Positions 1-6,733 of a stretch of DNA of 10,362 nucleotides are shown one piece after another. A program made the translations under genes and the position numbers. Source of the stretch: JBGPIT01 sp041485125 (GTDB lineage: Bacteria; Desulfobacterota; Binatia; UTPRO1); contig JBGPIT010000165.1 of NCBI GenBank assembly GCA_041485125.1, forward strand, positions 1-10,362, in the 5' to 3' direction. Within the stretch, counting starts at the first letter, position 1; each line of letters starts with the position of its first letter. The notes beneath the pieces were generated by a model. It searched no databases and was not told where the DNA came from. It saw only the letters and a list, made by a program, of their open reading frames with translations.

Positions 1-3
1 GAC

Positions 4-558
4 ATGCGTCAGCCTGATGGCCTCCGCTACGCATTCCTCGGTGTCGTCTCGCGCAACCCCCGCGGCATCCATGGCTACGCGCTCCGCAGCCAGTGCGAAC
101 GCCTTCTGGGCGGTTTCTGGCAGGTGAATTTCGGCGAGGTCTACCGCATCCTCGATCGCCTAGAGGACGAGCACCTCATCGAGCAGGTCGAGCGCGGTAC
201 TGGTACGCGGAAGATTTACCGCATCACGGATAAGGGTCGAGAGAGCCTCGACGCCTTCATCCTGGAACCACCGACCGATGCTCCGCGCGCGCTTCGCCAG
301 GAACTCGCCGCGAAGCTGCTATTTGCGACACCCGAGCGGCTAGATGACGTCCTCGGCGCCGTCTCAGAGCAGCGCAGCGCGTACCTTCGTCACCTTCACA
401 CGCTCAGCGTTCAGCGCGCAAAGATCGCACGGCTCAACGGCGACCATTCTGTGACACAATTGCTGATCGACGGCGCGGAGCTTCACGCGCGCGCCGAGAT
501 TGCGTGGCTCGATGACGTTGCACAGCGACTGAAGGATCGGCGTGAGCCTTTGGCATGA
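4..558 (+). CDS. PadR-family transcriptional regulator
   Basis: This is a 184-residue predicted DNA-binding repressor. Residues 7-80 read as a PadR winged helix: LRYAFLGVVSRNPRGIHGYA opens the first helices, and FGEVYRILDRLEDEHLIEQV (43-62) matches the recognition-helix pattern of the family. A wing with a RGTGTRKIYRIT segment (64-75) follows. Residues 95-180 are predicted helical and Arg/Leu/Ala-rich, fitting the C-terminal dimerisation helices of the longer PadR proteins (Vir_act_alpha_C type). PadR proteins commonly repress adjacent transporter genes and are released by small ligands. Here the stop codon overlaps the ABC ATPase start as ATGA, so the regulator probably controls its own operon. 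The ATG at base 4 is a reasonable start, but its ribosome-binding site, the operator and any earlier start lie outside the window. The family is confident; the ligand is unknown. Confidence 0.88.
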   Translation: MRQPDGLRYAFLGVVSRNPRGIHGYALRSQCERLLGGFWQVNFGEVYRILDRLEDEHLIEQVERGTGTRKIYRITDKGRESLDAFILEPPTDAPRALRQELAAKLLFATPERLDDVLGAVSEQRSAYLRHLHTLSVQRAKIARLNGDHSVTQLLIDGAELHARAEIAWLDDVAQRLKDRREPLA

Positions 559-1271
559 TCGAGTTCCGTCACGTCAGTAAGACCTTCGGTACAGACGCGA
601 CGGCTGTCCGGGCGGTCCATGATCTCTCGTTCGTCCTGCCCCAGGGAGCGTTCTGGTCGATCATGGGTCCCAGCGGCGCTGGGAAGAGCACGGTCCTCCA
701 TCTCGCCGCGGGGCTCACGCCGCCCACCGACGGCGAGGTGCTGGTCGAGGGCCGAGATGTCGCCCGCCTGAGCGATACGGAAGCGGCGATCATGCGACGC
801 CGCCGGGTCGGATATCTCTTGCAGACGGCAAACCTGATGCCGTTCCTGACCGTCGCGCGGAACGTCGGCCTTCCCCTCTTGATCGATGGCGTGTCTCAGA
901 ATGAGATCGATACGCGCGTGACCGAAGCCCTCGGACACATCGGCATGTCGCATCGTACCGCCCACGCGCCGAATCACCTCTCTGGCGGCGAGCAGCAACG
1001 CGTGGCGCTGGCCCGGGCCCTCGTCATTCGACCAGCGATCCTCCTCGCCGATGAGCCGACCGGCAACCTCGATCGTGCGTCGGGAAGGGCCGTGATGGAC
1101 CTGATTCGCGAGATCAACCAAGCGCTGGGTGTCACCGTACTGCTCGTCACGCACGATCCCGTTTTCGCGGCGTATGCCGGCCGCGTTCTACGGCTCGAAG
1201 ACGGACGACTGACAGAAGATACCGACCTCGGTCACGCGAGCGCATCAGCGAGCACGATGGCTGCCCGCTAG
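555..1271 (+). CDS. ABC transporter ATP-binding protein (LolD/MacB/FtsE type)
   Basis: This 238-residue protein is the cytoplasmic ATPase of an FtsX-type (type VII) ABC system. All nucleotide-binding motifs are intact: Walker A GPSGAGKST (38-46), Q-loop Gln90, signature LSGGEQQR (142-149), Walker B ILLADEPT with catalytic Glu167 (162-169), D-loop GNLD, and switch His200 in VTHD. The ADEPTGNLD wording and the length of about 235 residues are typical of the LolD/MacB/YbbA group, which drives extraction or mechanotransmission across the inner membrane rather than classic import. The start overlaps the upstream PadR stop (ATGA), and no strong ribosome-binding site is visible, so translational coupling is likely. 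It ends in TAG, 13 bases before the permease start. The C-terminal tail after residue 222 is Ala/Ser-rich and probably disordered. Substrate cannot be read from the sequence. Confidence 0.95.
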   Translation: MIEFRHVSKTFGTDATAVRAVHDLSFVLPQGAFWSIMGPSGAGKSTVLHLAAGLTPPTDGEVLVEGRDVARLSDTEAAIMRRRRVGYLLQTANLMPFLTVARNVGLPLLIDGVSQNEIDTRVTEALGHIGMSHRTAHAPNHLSGGEQQRVALARALVIRPAILLADEPTGNLDRASGRAVMDLIREINQALGVTVLLVTHDPVFAAYAGRVLRLEDGRLTEDTDLGHASASASTMAAR

Positions 1272-1284
1272 AACATCTCCGCCC

Positions 1285-2142
1285 TTGTTCCGACTTCTCC
1301 AGCAGGTCAGCGTTCCGCAGCTCCGAGGTAGCTGGGGTCGGACCAGCCTCGTCGTCAGCGGCGTGGCGACGGGGGTCGCGCTGATCGTCGCCATGCAGCT
1401 CATCAACGCGAGCGTGCGCGCTAGTTTCCGCACGGCGATCGATCAGATTGCAGGTCCGGCAGCGCTCGAAGTGACGCTCGGGATTGGCGAGGTTGGTTTC
1501 CCAGAAGCAACGGTCGACACCATCCGCCGTGATCCGGGAGTAGCGACCGCGATTCCTTTGATTCGCGGAACGATCGCATTTGCCGCGCGCCCCGCCGATA
1601 CGCTCCAGCTATTCGGTGCCGATCTCACCGCCGAAGACGATCTCGACCGATATCGAATCCGCAGCACGACAGACCGCCGCCAGCTCGTCCGTGCTATGGA
1701 AGACGCGCAGTCGATTCTCCTAACGACCAAGCTCGCTGAGGCCGAAAAGATCGCCGCTGGGGATCACCTGTCCTTCATAACGGCGGACGGTGTCCGGGAA
1801 CTAACGGTGCGCGGCCTGCTCGAAGCCGACGGGCTCGCCGCCGCGTTTGGTGGCCGGCTCGCCGTCATGGACCTTCCAGCCGCGCAGTTACTACTCGGCA
1901 AGGACGGTCGCGTCGATCAGATCGACGTGATCCTTCGAGAACACACGAGCGTGCCTGAAGTTCAGAGTCGGCTCGAATCGGCGTTGCCGCCCACGCTGAC
2001 CGTGGCACGCCCAGTCCAGCGCAGTCAGCGATACGACGGCGTGCTGGCGTCGTTCCAAGCGATGCTGCTCGGTCTCAGTGCGCTCGGCCTCGTCGCGGGG
2101 ATGTTCATCATCTACAGCACGACGTCGACGGCGGCGATTTAG
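1285..2142 (+). CDS. FtsX-type ABC permease, N-terminal part (interrupted by in-frame stop)
   Basis: This is the first 285 residues of an ABC permease that partners the preceding ATPase. An N-terminal amphipathic stretch is followed by TM1 (about 21-40). A MacB_PCD-like extracytoplasmic domain spans about 42-250. TM2 (about 257-280) ends in GMFIIYSTTSTAAI, and translation then stops at TAG just where the conserved cytoplasmic coupling segment should start. In FtsX permeases this point usually reads like YNTLSISVVQRRREIA.LRALG; here the stop sits on the Q and the match resumes in the same frame. The start is TTG at 1285, chosen because it begins a typical MFRLLQ... N-terminus 13 bases after the ATPase stop; no clear Shine-Dalgarno is seen. 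On its own this piece lacks most membrane helices. It is either half of a split permease or the front of a pseudogene. Confidence 0.8.
   Translation: MFRLLQQVSVPQLRGSWGRTSLVVSGVATGVALIVAMQLINASVRASFRTAIDQIAGPAALEVTLGIGEVGFPEATVDTIRRDPGVATAIPLIRGTIAFAARPADTLQLFGADLTAEDDLDRYRIRSTTDRRQLVRAMEDAQSILLTTKLAEAEKIAAGDHLSFITADGVRELTVRGLLEADGLAAAFGGRLAVMDLPAAQLLLGKDGRVDQIDVILREHTSVPEVQSRLESALPPTLTVARPVQRSQRYDGVLASFQAMLLGLSALGLVAGMFIIYSTTSTAAI
2140..2142 (+). other. In-frame amber stop inside the permease reading frame
   Basis: TAG follows the codons for TAAI, and the same frame then reads R-S-A-V-M-A-Q-L-R-L-V-G without further stops until 3861. Reading through would give one 858-residue permease. A single change from CAG or GAG would create this TAG. 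TAG also ends the ATPase, the LLM oxidoreductase, the second SnoaL protein and the sulfatase in this window, so it is an ordinary stop here and reassignment is unlikely. Confidence 0.85.
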
Positions 2143-2143
2143 C

Positions 2144-2147
2144 GGAG
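2144..2147 (+). promoter_or_regulatory. Shine-Dalgarno-like GGAG for permease restart
   Basis: GGAG lies 7 bases ahead of the ATG at 2155 and begins one base after the amber codon. This is suitable spacing for ribosomes that stop at TAG 2140-2142 to restart on the C-terminal permease piece. The bases also encode the in-frame R-S codons, so the match may be fortuitous. Confidence 0.4.
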
Positions 2148-2154
2148 TGCTGTC

Positions 2155-3861
2155 ATGGCTCAGCTGCGGCTCGTCGGGATCGATCGTGCACGCCTTTTCC
2201 GTCTGCTCATGTGCGAAGCGCTCGCGCTCGGCGTGATCGGCAGTGCGCTCGGTATCCTCTGGGGGATTCCGCTCGCGTGGCTTTTGACGGGCACGATCAC
2301 CGAGTCGATGGGTGTCATCTTCCAACTGCGGTTCCCGGTGGAACGACTCGCGATCCATCCGCTTCAGCTCGTTGGCATCGCACTTGTCGGCGTCGCGGTC
2401 GGCCTCTTTGCCTGCTTCTTTGCCGCGCGACGGATGGCGATGCTGTCTCCGTTGAGCGCCATTCGGATGCCCGAGCTTGCCACAACGGACTCCGTACGCT
2501 CCGGTCGCCTCATCGTGTGGTGGGTCGTGCTCTTGGCGACGAGCATTGCGGCGTTTCTTGCCGAGCAACGCTGGAAGTCGATCACGTGGGGCAACTTCGG
2601 CTCGACACTCTGGAACGCGTCCGTGATCGTCATCGCGATTCCCATCGTCCGTGGACTGGCGGACCCGTTGTCGCGCCTTCTTCGTTGGGCGTTCGGCGCG
2701 GAGGGCGAGGTCGCAGCGGGAAGCGTTCGGCGTGCCTCCGCGCGGACAGGCGTTACGGTCGCCGCGATCGCGCTCATCCTGACGATTGCGATCATGCTGT
2801 CGTCGCTCGTCCTTAGCTGCCGTGAATCGCTCCGCAGCTATTTCGGAGGCTTCCTCGCGGCTGATCTCACGGTCAGTGCGATGTCTACCGAAGGCGGTTG
2901 GCTGGAAACGCCGCTTCCTGCACGTGTCATGACCGAGATCGCCGAGATTCCAGGCGTTCGCACCGTCGAGGGTGGACGTGTCATCTCGGGGCAGCCGTTT
3001 CGGAACAACCGGATCGGGCTTCTCGCGCTTGGCGAAAGCTCCTTCGATCCACGGCGCGCGCCGGCGGGTTGGTACCGTGAAGGCGATCCGGCGAACGCAG
3101 CGACACCACTTCAAACTGGAAAGGGCGTCGCCATCTCCACGAGCCTCTCCGACCGCTTCGACCTCCACGTCGGCGACGACATCGAACTCGAAAGTCCAAC
3201 TGGCCTAGTGAAGCGCCCAATCGTCGGCGTCGTGCCTGACTACATCTCCGACCGCGGAAGCGTCATCATGAGTCGCGCGCTCCTTGCTGAACGATGGCAG
3301 GAAGCGACTGTCAGTCGCATTAACATCACGCTGGAGCCTGGAGCGAGCCTAGACGGCGTACGCGAACAAGTTCTTCAGCGCCTCGGTGACCGCTACCGAG
3401 TGAAGGCACTCTCACTCCGCGAACTTGTTGCGTACCACACCGACATGATCGATCGCGCGTTCGCGGTCATGAACTCTGTCCAACTCCTCATCATCATCGT
3501 GACGATCGCCGGGATCTTTGACCTGCTCGTTTCCCGCATCACGGAGCGTCGCCGCGAAATCGCGCTGTGGCGCGTCATCGGTGCTGATGTCCACGCCGTC
3601 CGCCGCTCGGTCATCATCGAATCGGTCACGATCGGCGCGATGGGCGCCGTGCTCGGGGTACTCGTTGGTCTCGTGACCGCGTGGGTGTGGATCGCTATCC
3701 ACTTCCGCCAACTGCTCGGGTACTACATCCAGTACCATTTCGCCCTCGGTGCCACCGTGTGGTTCGTCATACTCGTTGTGGTCGTCACGGCCGGAGCGGG
3801 CTACGCCGCGGCCATCGTAGCCACTCGGCGGCCTATTCTCGAAGGAATCCAAATCGAGTAA
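2155..3861 (+). CDS. FtsX-type ABC permease, C-terminal part
   Basis: This 568-residue membrane protein continues the frame of the preceding piece. It opens inside the coupling segment (AQLRLVGIDRARLFRL), followed by helices at about 21-45, 69-91, 118-136, 154-170 and 198-222. A second extracytoplasmic domain spans about 223-435, and three more helices lie at about 440-460, 487-514 and 532-556. The segment ITERRREIALWRVIGADVHA (462-481) is the second FtsX coupling motif. With the two helices of the N-terminal piece the total is ten, the layout of large YbbP-like permeases of about 800-860 residues carrying two FtsX domains. ATG 2155 has a GGAG 7 bases upstream, so separate translation is possible. 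The reading frame is intact, giving no sign of long decay. The KAS III homologue follows 11 bases after the stop. Substrate unknown; lipid or lipophilic cargo is an inference from family and neighbours. Confidence 0.85.
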   Translation: MAQLRLVGIDRARLFRLLMCEALALGVIGSALGILWGIPLAWLLTGTITESMGVIFQLRFPVERLAIHPLQLVGIALVGVAVGLFACFFAARRMAMLSPLSAIRMPELATTDSVRSGRLIVWWVVLLATSIAAFLAEQRWKSITWGNFGSTLWNASVIVIAIPIVRGLADPLSRLLRWAFGAEGEVAAGSVRRASARTGVTVAAIALILTIAIMLSSLVLSCRESLRSYFGGFLAADLTVSAMSTEGGWLETPLPARVMTEIAEIPGVRTVEGGRVISGQPFRNNRIGLLALGESSFDPRRAPAGWYREGDPANAATPLQTGKGVAISTSLSDRFDLHVGDDIELESPTGLVKRPIVGVVPDYISDRGSVIMSRALLAERWQEATVSRINITLEPGASLDGVREQVLQRLGDRYRVKALSLRELVAYHTDMIDRAFAVMNSVQLLIIIVTIAGIFDLLVSRITERRREIALWRVIGADVHAVRRSVIIESVTIGAMGAVLGVLVGLVTAWVWIAIHFRQLLGYYIQYHFALGATVWFVILVVVVTAGAGYAAAIVATRRPILEGIQIE

Positions 3862-3872
3862 GACCTTGCCCC

Positions 3873-4976
3873 ATGGCCGGACTCCGCATTGCCGGAACGG
3901 GGCGCTATCTACCGGGGCCACCTCTCGACCGCGACGCGGTGCGACGGTTCCTCCGCCGACACCCCGACGGCCTCACCGAGCGCCAGCAAGACTACTTGCT
4001 CGAAACGTCCGGGATCGAGCGGCGCCACTTCGCGATCGATCCAGCCGACCCGACGCGTCGAGAGTCGAACACCTCCATGGCCAGCGAGGCCGGCCGGCGG
4101 GCGCTTGCAGCGGCCGGATGGGACCCGCAGGACGTCGAGCTGCTCGTAGTCACGACCGTGGTGCCGGACCAACTCATGCCGCCGACGAGCACTCTCGTGC
4201 AGGAAGCACTCGGAATCGAGCGTTGCGCTGAGTTCGAAATATCGGCCAACTGCACCGCCCCAACGAAGGGTCTCATGGTGGCGGCAGCGCAACTGCAACT
4301 CGGCCACTGTCGTCGCGCCCTGATCTGCTCCTCGCAGTTCGCGAGCTTCGGCTTCGTACCGCCCTGGACGAGTCCAGAGACGATGCGACCCAACGAGGGA
4401 CACCTCCGCTGGATTCTATCGGACGGCGCCGGCGCGATCGCCCTCGAAGCCGGCGAGCCGGACATCCAACTCCGCACGCATCTCGAATCGGTTGGCGTCG
4501 GCAAGCGGTCTGGCATGTCGCTCGCGCTCGGAGCAGCGCACCCTGATTTGGGAGCCGCGATGCGTACGGGCAGTCACCATGCCAGCCAAGATCCGCGGTA
4601 CGCGCTCAAGGAAGGCATTCCGCTCGTCCTAGATGGACTCGCCCGCATGCTCCGAACCTTGGAGCTTCCCGGCGAAGCCATCGACCACTTCATCCCCTCG
4701 GTGTCGTCGATGCAGGTCGTCCGCCGTCTCCAGCCGGAAGCCGAGCGTCTCGGTATTCGGCCCGAGGCGTGGCGGCTCAACTTCACGCGCATCGGCTACG
4801 TCGGTAGCGTCGCGGTGCCGCTGATGCTCGACGAGATGAATCGCGCGGGCGTACTGCGCCCTGGCGATGTCGTCTGCGCAGTCGCCGAGGAGTCGAGCAA
4901 GTGGATGTTCGCGGGCTTCGTTTTCGCGTGGAATCCTGACAGAGTGGCTGCCGACGTGTTGAGGTGGGACCGTTGA
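3873..4976 (+). CDS. 3-oxoacyl-ACP synthase III (FabH/KAS III)-like protein with altered catalytic triad
   Basis: This is a 367-residue thiolase-fold protein. KAS III landmarks are clear: the N-terminal strand MAGLRIAGTGRYLP, the LLETSGIERRHF segment, the conserved N-domain repeat VELLVVTTVVPDQLMPPTST, nucleophile Cys127 in ISANCTAPTKG, and LSDGAGAIALEA. In the C-terminal half an ungapped match to E. coli FabH, from memory, puts Ser276 (FIPSVSSMQ) where FabH has VPHQAN, and Tyr309 (TRIGYVGSVAVPLMLDE) where FabH has RHGNTSAASVPCALDE. The EAFGGG loop appears as AVAEESSKW. So Cys is kept but the usual His and Asn are replaced, and ordinary decarboxylative condensation is doubtful. An acyl-transfer or acyl-binding role is possible. 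The ATG at 3873 is preferred over the longer frame from 3681, which would overlap the permease. Its place behind an exporter suggests acyl-chain chemistry linked to transport. Confidence 0.85.
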   Translation: MAGLRIAGTGRYLPGPPLDRDAVRRFLRRHPDGLTERQQDYLLETSGIERRHFAIDPADPTRRESNTSMASEAGRRALAAAGWDPQDVELLVVTTVVPDQLMPPTSTLVQEALGIERCAEFEISANCTAPTKGLMVAAAQLQLGHCRRALICSSQFASFGFVPPWTSPETMRPNEGHLRWILSDGAGAIALEAGEPDIQLRTHLESVGVGKRSGMSLALGAAHPDLGAAMRTGSHHASQDPRYALKEGIPLVLDGLARMLRTLELPGEAIDHFIPSVSSMQVVRRLQPEAERLGIRPEAWRLNFTRIGYVGSVAVPLMLDEMNRAGVLRPGDVVCAVAEESSKWMFAGFVFAWNPDRVAADVLRWDR

Positions 4977-4984
4977 ACGGTTCC
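4966..4984 (+). terminator. Small hairpin over the KAS III stop codon
   Basis: GGGACCGT and ACGGTTCC flank the TGA stop, giving an 8-bp stem (one G-T pair) with a 3-base loop. There is no T-run after it, so termination is uncertain. It lies at the end of the first operon, which is the expected place for a terminator. Confidence 0.25.
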
Positions 4985-5491
4985 GCTAGTCAGGCCGCCA
5001 TTGCTGACCAGCCCAGCTCCATCTCGATTCGGCGTCGACACACAGTATCGACCTGCGTCGGTGCAAGGCGCACGTAGCGCTCCGGCGCATCGCGAGAGGT
5101 ACCCGTCAGCTCTCCAGATAGGGGACAATTTCGTGACTGCCGGGTCTTCGCATTTCGCCATCAAACTTCGCTCGCAATGCTATCCAAACCACGGGAGTTG
5201 GTCCCACGCGATACCGCCCACACTGGCAATTCCGGCAGCAGCTCAGCCACGTCGCCCCCCTTCGGTCCAAGAGCCAATCGAGCGTGTAGAGGGAGCCTGT
5301 CGTTTCCGAAGCGCTTCCCTCGCTTCATCGACGTCTGGAACAATCGACCGTTGCCGAGAGCGACGGGACTGACGATCCCGGCCTGCGCACCTCGCGTGAC
5401 TCCGCGTGGCGCCGGATGTACTGGACCGTCTCACCGCGATGGGTCGCCGCCCGACGGCAGCCCGTGATGCTTTCCGCAGGAGGCGAATACG
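4977..5491. other. 515-base region without a convincing gene
   Basis: Open frames here on both strands (for example + strand 5177-5467 and - strand 5161-5343) have Ser/Pro/Arg-rich, low-conservation-looking translations, no good ribosome-binding sites and no domain I recognise. No tRNA, transposase, CRISPR repeat or terminal inverted repeat was seen. The segment separates the transporter operon from genes with stricter C/G third-position use and may mark an insertion boundary or decayed sequence. The promoter of the oxidoreductase should lie in its right part, but I see no clear -35/-10 pair. Confidence 0.5.
5478..5483 (+). promoter_or_regulatory. Strong ribosome-binding site of the LLM oxidoreductase
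   Basis: A perfect AGGAGG lies 8 bases ahead of the ATG at 5492. It decides the start over other in-frame codons and suggests efficient translation. Confidence 0.85.
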
Positions 5492-6328
5492 ATGAAATAC
5501 GGCGTCCTGATGTTCCCGGCCGACTACGCGATCCCGCCCGACGAGCTGGCGGTCGAGGCCGAGCAGCGCGGCTTCGAGTCGCTCTTCTTTCCGGAGCACA
5601 CCCACATCCCCGCGAGCCGCGCCACGCCGTGGCCCGGCGGCGCCGATCTCCCGAAGGAGTACTGGCACACCCACGATCTCTTCGTCGCGCTCGCGGCCGC
5701 CGCGGCGGTCACCAAGAAGATCAAGATCGGCAGCGGCATCTGCCTGGTGATCGAGCGCGACCCGATCGTCACCGCGAAGGAGGTCGCGAGCGTCGACTTC
5801 CTCTCCAACGGCCGCATGATCTTCGGCATCGGCGGCGGTTGGAACGTCGAGGAGATGGCGAACCACGGCACCGACTTCAAGACCCGCTGGAAGCTCCTGC
5901 GCGAGCGCGTCCTCGCGATGAAGGAGATCTGGACCAAGGACGAGGCCGAGTTCCACGGCGAGCTCGTCGACTTCGGTCCGATCTGGTCGTTTCCGAAGCC
6001 GGTGCAGAAGCCGCACCCTCCCGTCCTCCTCGGCGGCAGCACGCCGAAAGCACGCCAGCGCATCGTCGACTACTGCGATGGCTGGATGCCGATCGGCATC
6101 AACCCGCAAGCGATCGTCGACGGAATGAAGGATCTCGCCGAGCGCGCACGCGCGGCCGGCAAGAACCCGAAGGACTTCCCGGTGACCGTCTTCGGCGCGC
6201 AAGCGAATCCGGAGACGCTCCGAACCTACGAAGCGGCCGGCGTCGAGCGCGTGAGCTTCTGGGTGCCGCCGGAGAGCCGCGAGAAGGTCCTGCCGATTCT
6301 CGACAAGTACGCGAAGCTCGTCGCGTAG
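5492..6328 (+). CDS. LLM-class flavin/F420-dependent oxidoreductase
   Basis: This is a 278-residue bacterial luciferase-like TIM-barrel enzyme. Visible family marks are MKYGVLMFPADYAIPP at the first strand, GFESLFFPEHTHIP (27-40), TKKIKIGSGICLVIERDPI (74-92), SNGRMIFGIGGGWNVEEM (105-122), and PHPPVLLGGSTPKARQRI (175-191). The last two are the glycine-rich segments usual in F420-dependent members of the group described as probable F420-dependent oxidoreductases (TIGR03619-like). Such enzymes oxidise or reduce alcohols, aldehydes or unsaturated compounds using F420H2, or FMNH2 in related members. F420 use here is an inference from family resemblance. The length fits the family and no residue is obviously missing. 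The SnoaL-like gene follows after about 15 bases, so the two are probably co-transcribed and may act in one pathway. The exact substrate cannot be told. Confidence 0.92.
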   Translation: MKYGVLMFPADYAIPPDELAVEAEQRGFESLFFPEHTHIPASRATPWPGGADLPKEYWHTHDLFVALAAAAAVTKKIKIGSGICLVIERDPIVTAKEVASVDFLSNGRMIFGIGGGWNVEEMANHGTDFKTRWKLLRERVLAMKEIWTKDEAEFHGELVDFGPIWSFPKPVQKPHPPVLLGGSTPKARQRIVDYCDGWMPIGINPQAIVDGMKDLAERARAAGKNPKDFPVTVFGAQANPETLRTYEAAGVERVSFWVPPESREKVLPILDKYAKLVA

Positions 6329-6343
6329 CGCGAAGAGGTGATC

Positions 6344-6703
6344 ATGGAATCCCGTCAGGTAGCTGATCGATTGGTCGCGCTCTGCCGCACCGGGAAGTTC
6401 GTCGAGGCGATCGAGGAGCTCTACGCCGACGACGTGCGCCAGTACGAGAACGGCGGCGAGCCGATCGCCGGGCGCGGCACGCTGGTGAAGGCCTGCCAGG
6501 GGTGGCTCGACAGCCGGGTCGTCCACACGACGGAGATCTTGGGCACCCACGTCGTCGGCGACACGGTCGTCCTCGAGCTCGAGTACGACGTCACGCCGCA
6601 CGCGACGCACGAGCGCCATCAGTGGTGCGAGGCCGGCGTCTACCGGATCGCCGGCGGCAAGATCGCGGACGTCCGCTTCTACTACAAGCCGGCGCCGGGC
6701 TGA
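6344..6703 (+). CDS. SnoaL-like / NTF2-fold protein
   Basis: This is a 119-residue single-domain protein with the alpha+beta cone pattern of the NTF2 superfamily. Helices come first (VADRLVALCRTGKFVEAIEE), then the LYADDVRQYENGGEPIAGRG segment typical of SnoaL-like proteins. Alternating strands follow, including VVHTTEILGTHVVGDTVVLE and the final YRIAGGKIADVRFYYKP. Members may be enzymes (cyclases, isomerases, hydrolases) or ligand-binding proteins, so the activity is open. ATG 6344 is preferred over GTG 6338 because the Shine-Dalgarno-like AAGAGG (6333-6338) overlaps the GTG and sits 5 bases before the ATG. The gene is 15 bases behind the LLM oxidoreductase, which points to one transcript. 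Its stop codon is part of a hairpin shared with the convergent phosphatase gene. Confidence 0.85.
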   Translation: MESRQVADRLVALCRTGKFVEAIEELYADDVRQYENGGEPIAGRGTLVKACQGWLDSRVVHTTEILGTHVVGDTVVLELEYDVTPHATHERHQWCEAGVYRIAGGKIADVRFYYKPAPG

Positions 6704-6733
6704 GCGCGCGCCGGCGACGCTCCGCGTTCAGCC
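6698..6733. terminator. Bidirectional terminator candidate linking two convergent stop codons
   Basis: GGCTGAGCGCG (6698-6708) pairs with CGCGTTCAGCC (6723-6733), an 11-bp stem with one G-T position and a 14-base loop. The TGA of the SnoaL gene (6701-6703) pairs exactly with the TCA that is the stop of the phosphatase on the other strand (6728-6730). Position and symmetry fit a terminator used from both sides. There is no T-run on either side, so any intrinsic activity would depend on the stem alone. Confidence 0.5.

Noticed and set aside
2140..2142. TAG recoding (for example suppressor tRNA or pyrrolysine) in the permease
   Set aside because: TAG ends at least four other genes in this window in normal fashion, and no recoding structure was seen after the codon. 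Mutation or restart is simpler.
1891..3168. A long open frame (425 codons) on the minus strand
   Set aside because: It lies opposite the permease genes, whose translation has clear membrane helices and FtsX motifs. The minus-strand product is Arg/Asp-rich with no domain and is the usual antisense shadow of GC-rich coding DNA.
3681..3872. A longer N-terminus for the KAS III homologue
   Set aside because: The extra 64 residues overlap the last permease helices in another frame and are Arg/His-rich. The conserved first strand begins at ATG 3873.
5001..5467. Overlapping plus-strand frames in the intergenic region
   Set aside because: Their translations are Ser/Pro/Arg-rich with no domain, no good ribosome-binding site, and they overlap one another.
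5243..6619. A 458-codon minus-strand frame
   Set aside because: It runs antisense across the LLM oxidoreductase and SnoaL genes; its composition (Arg/Asp/Val/Leu) is a codon-phase shadow with no recognisable motif.
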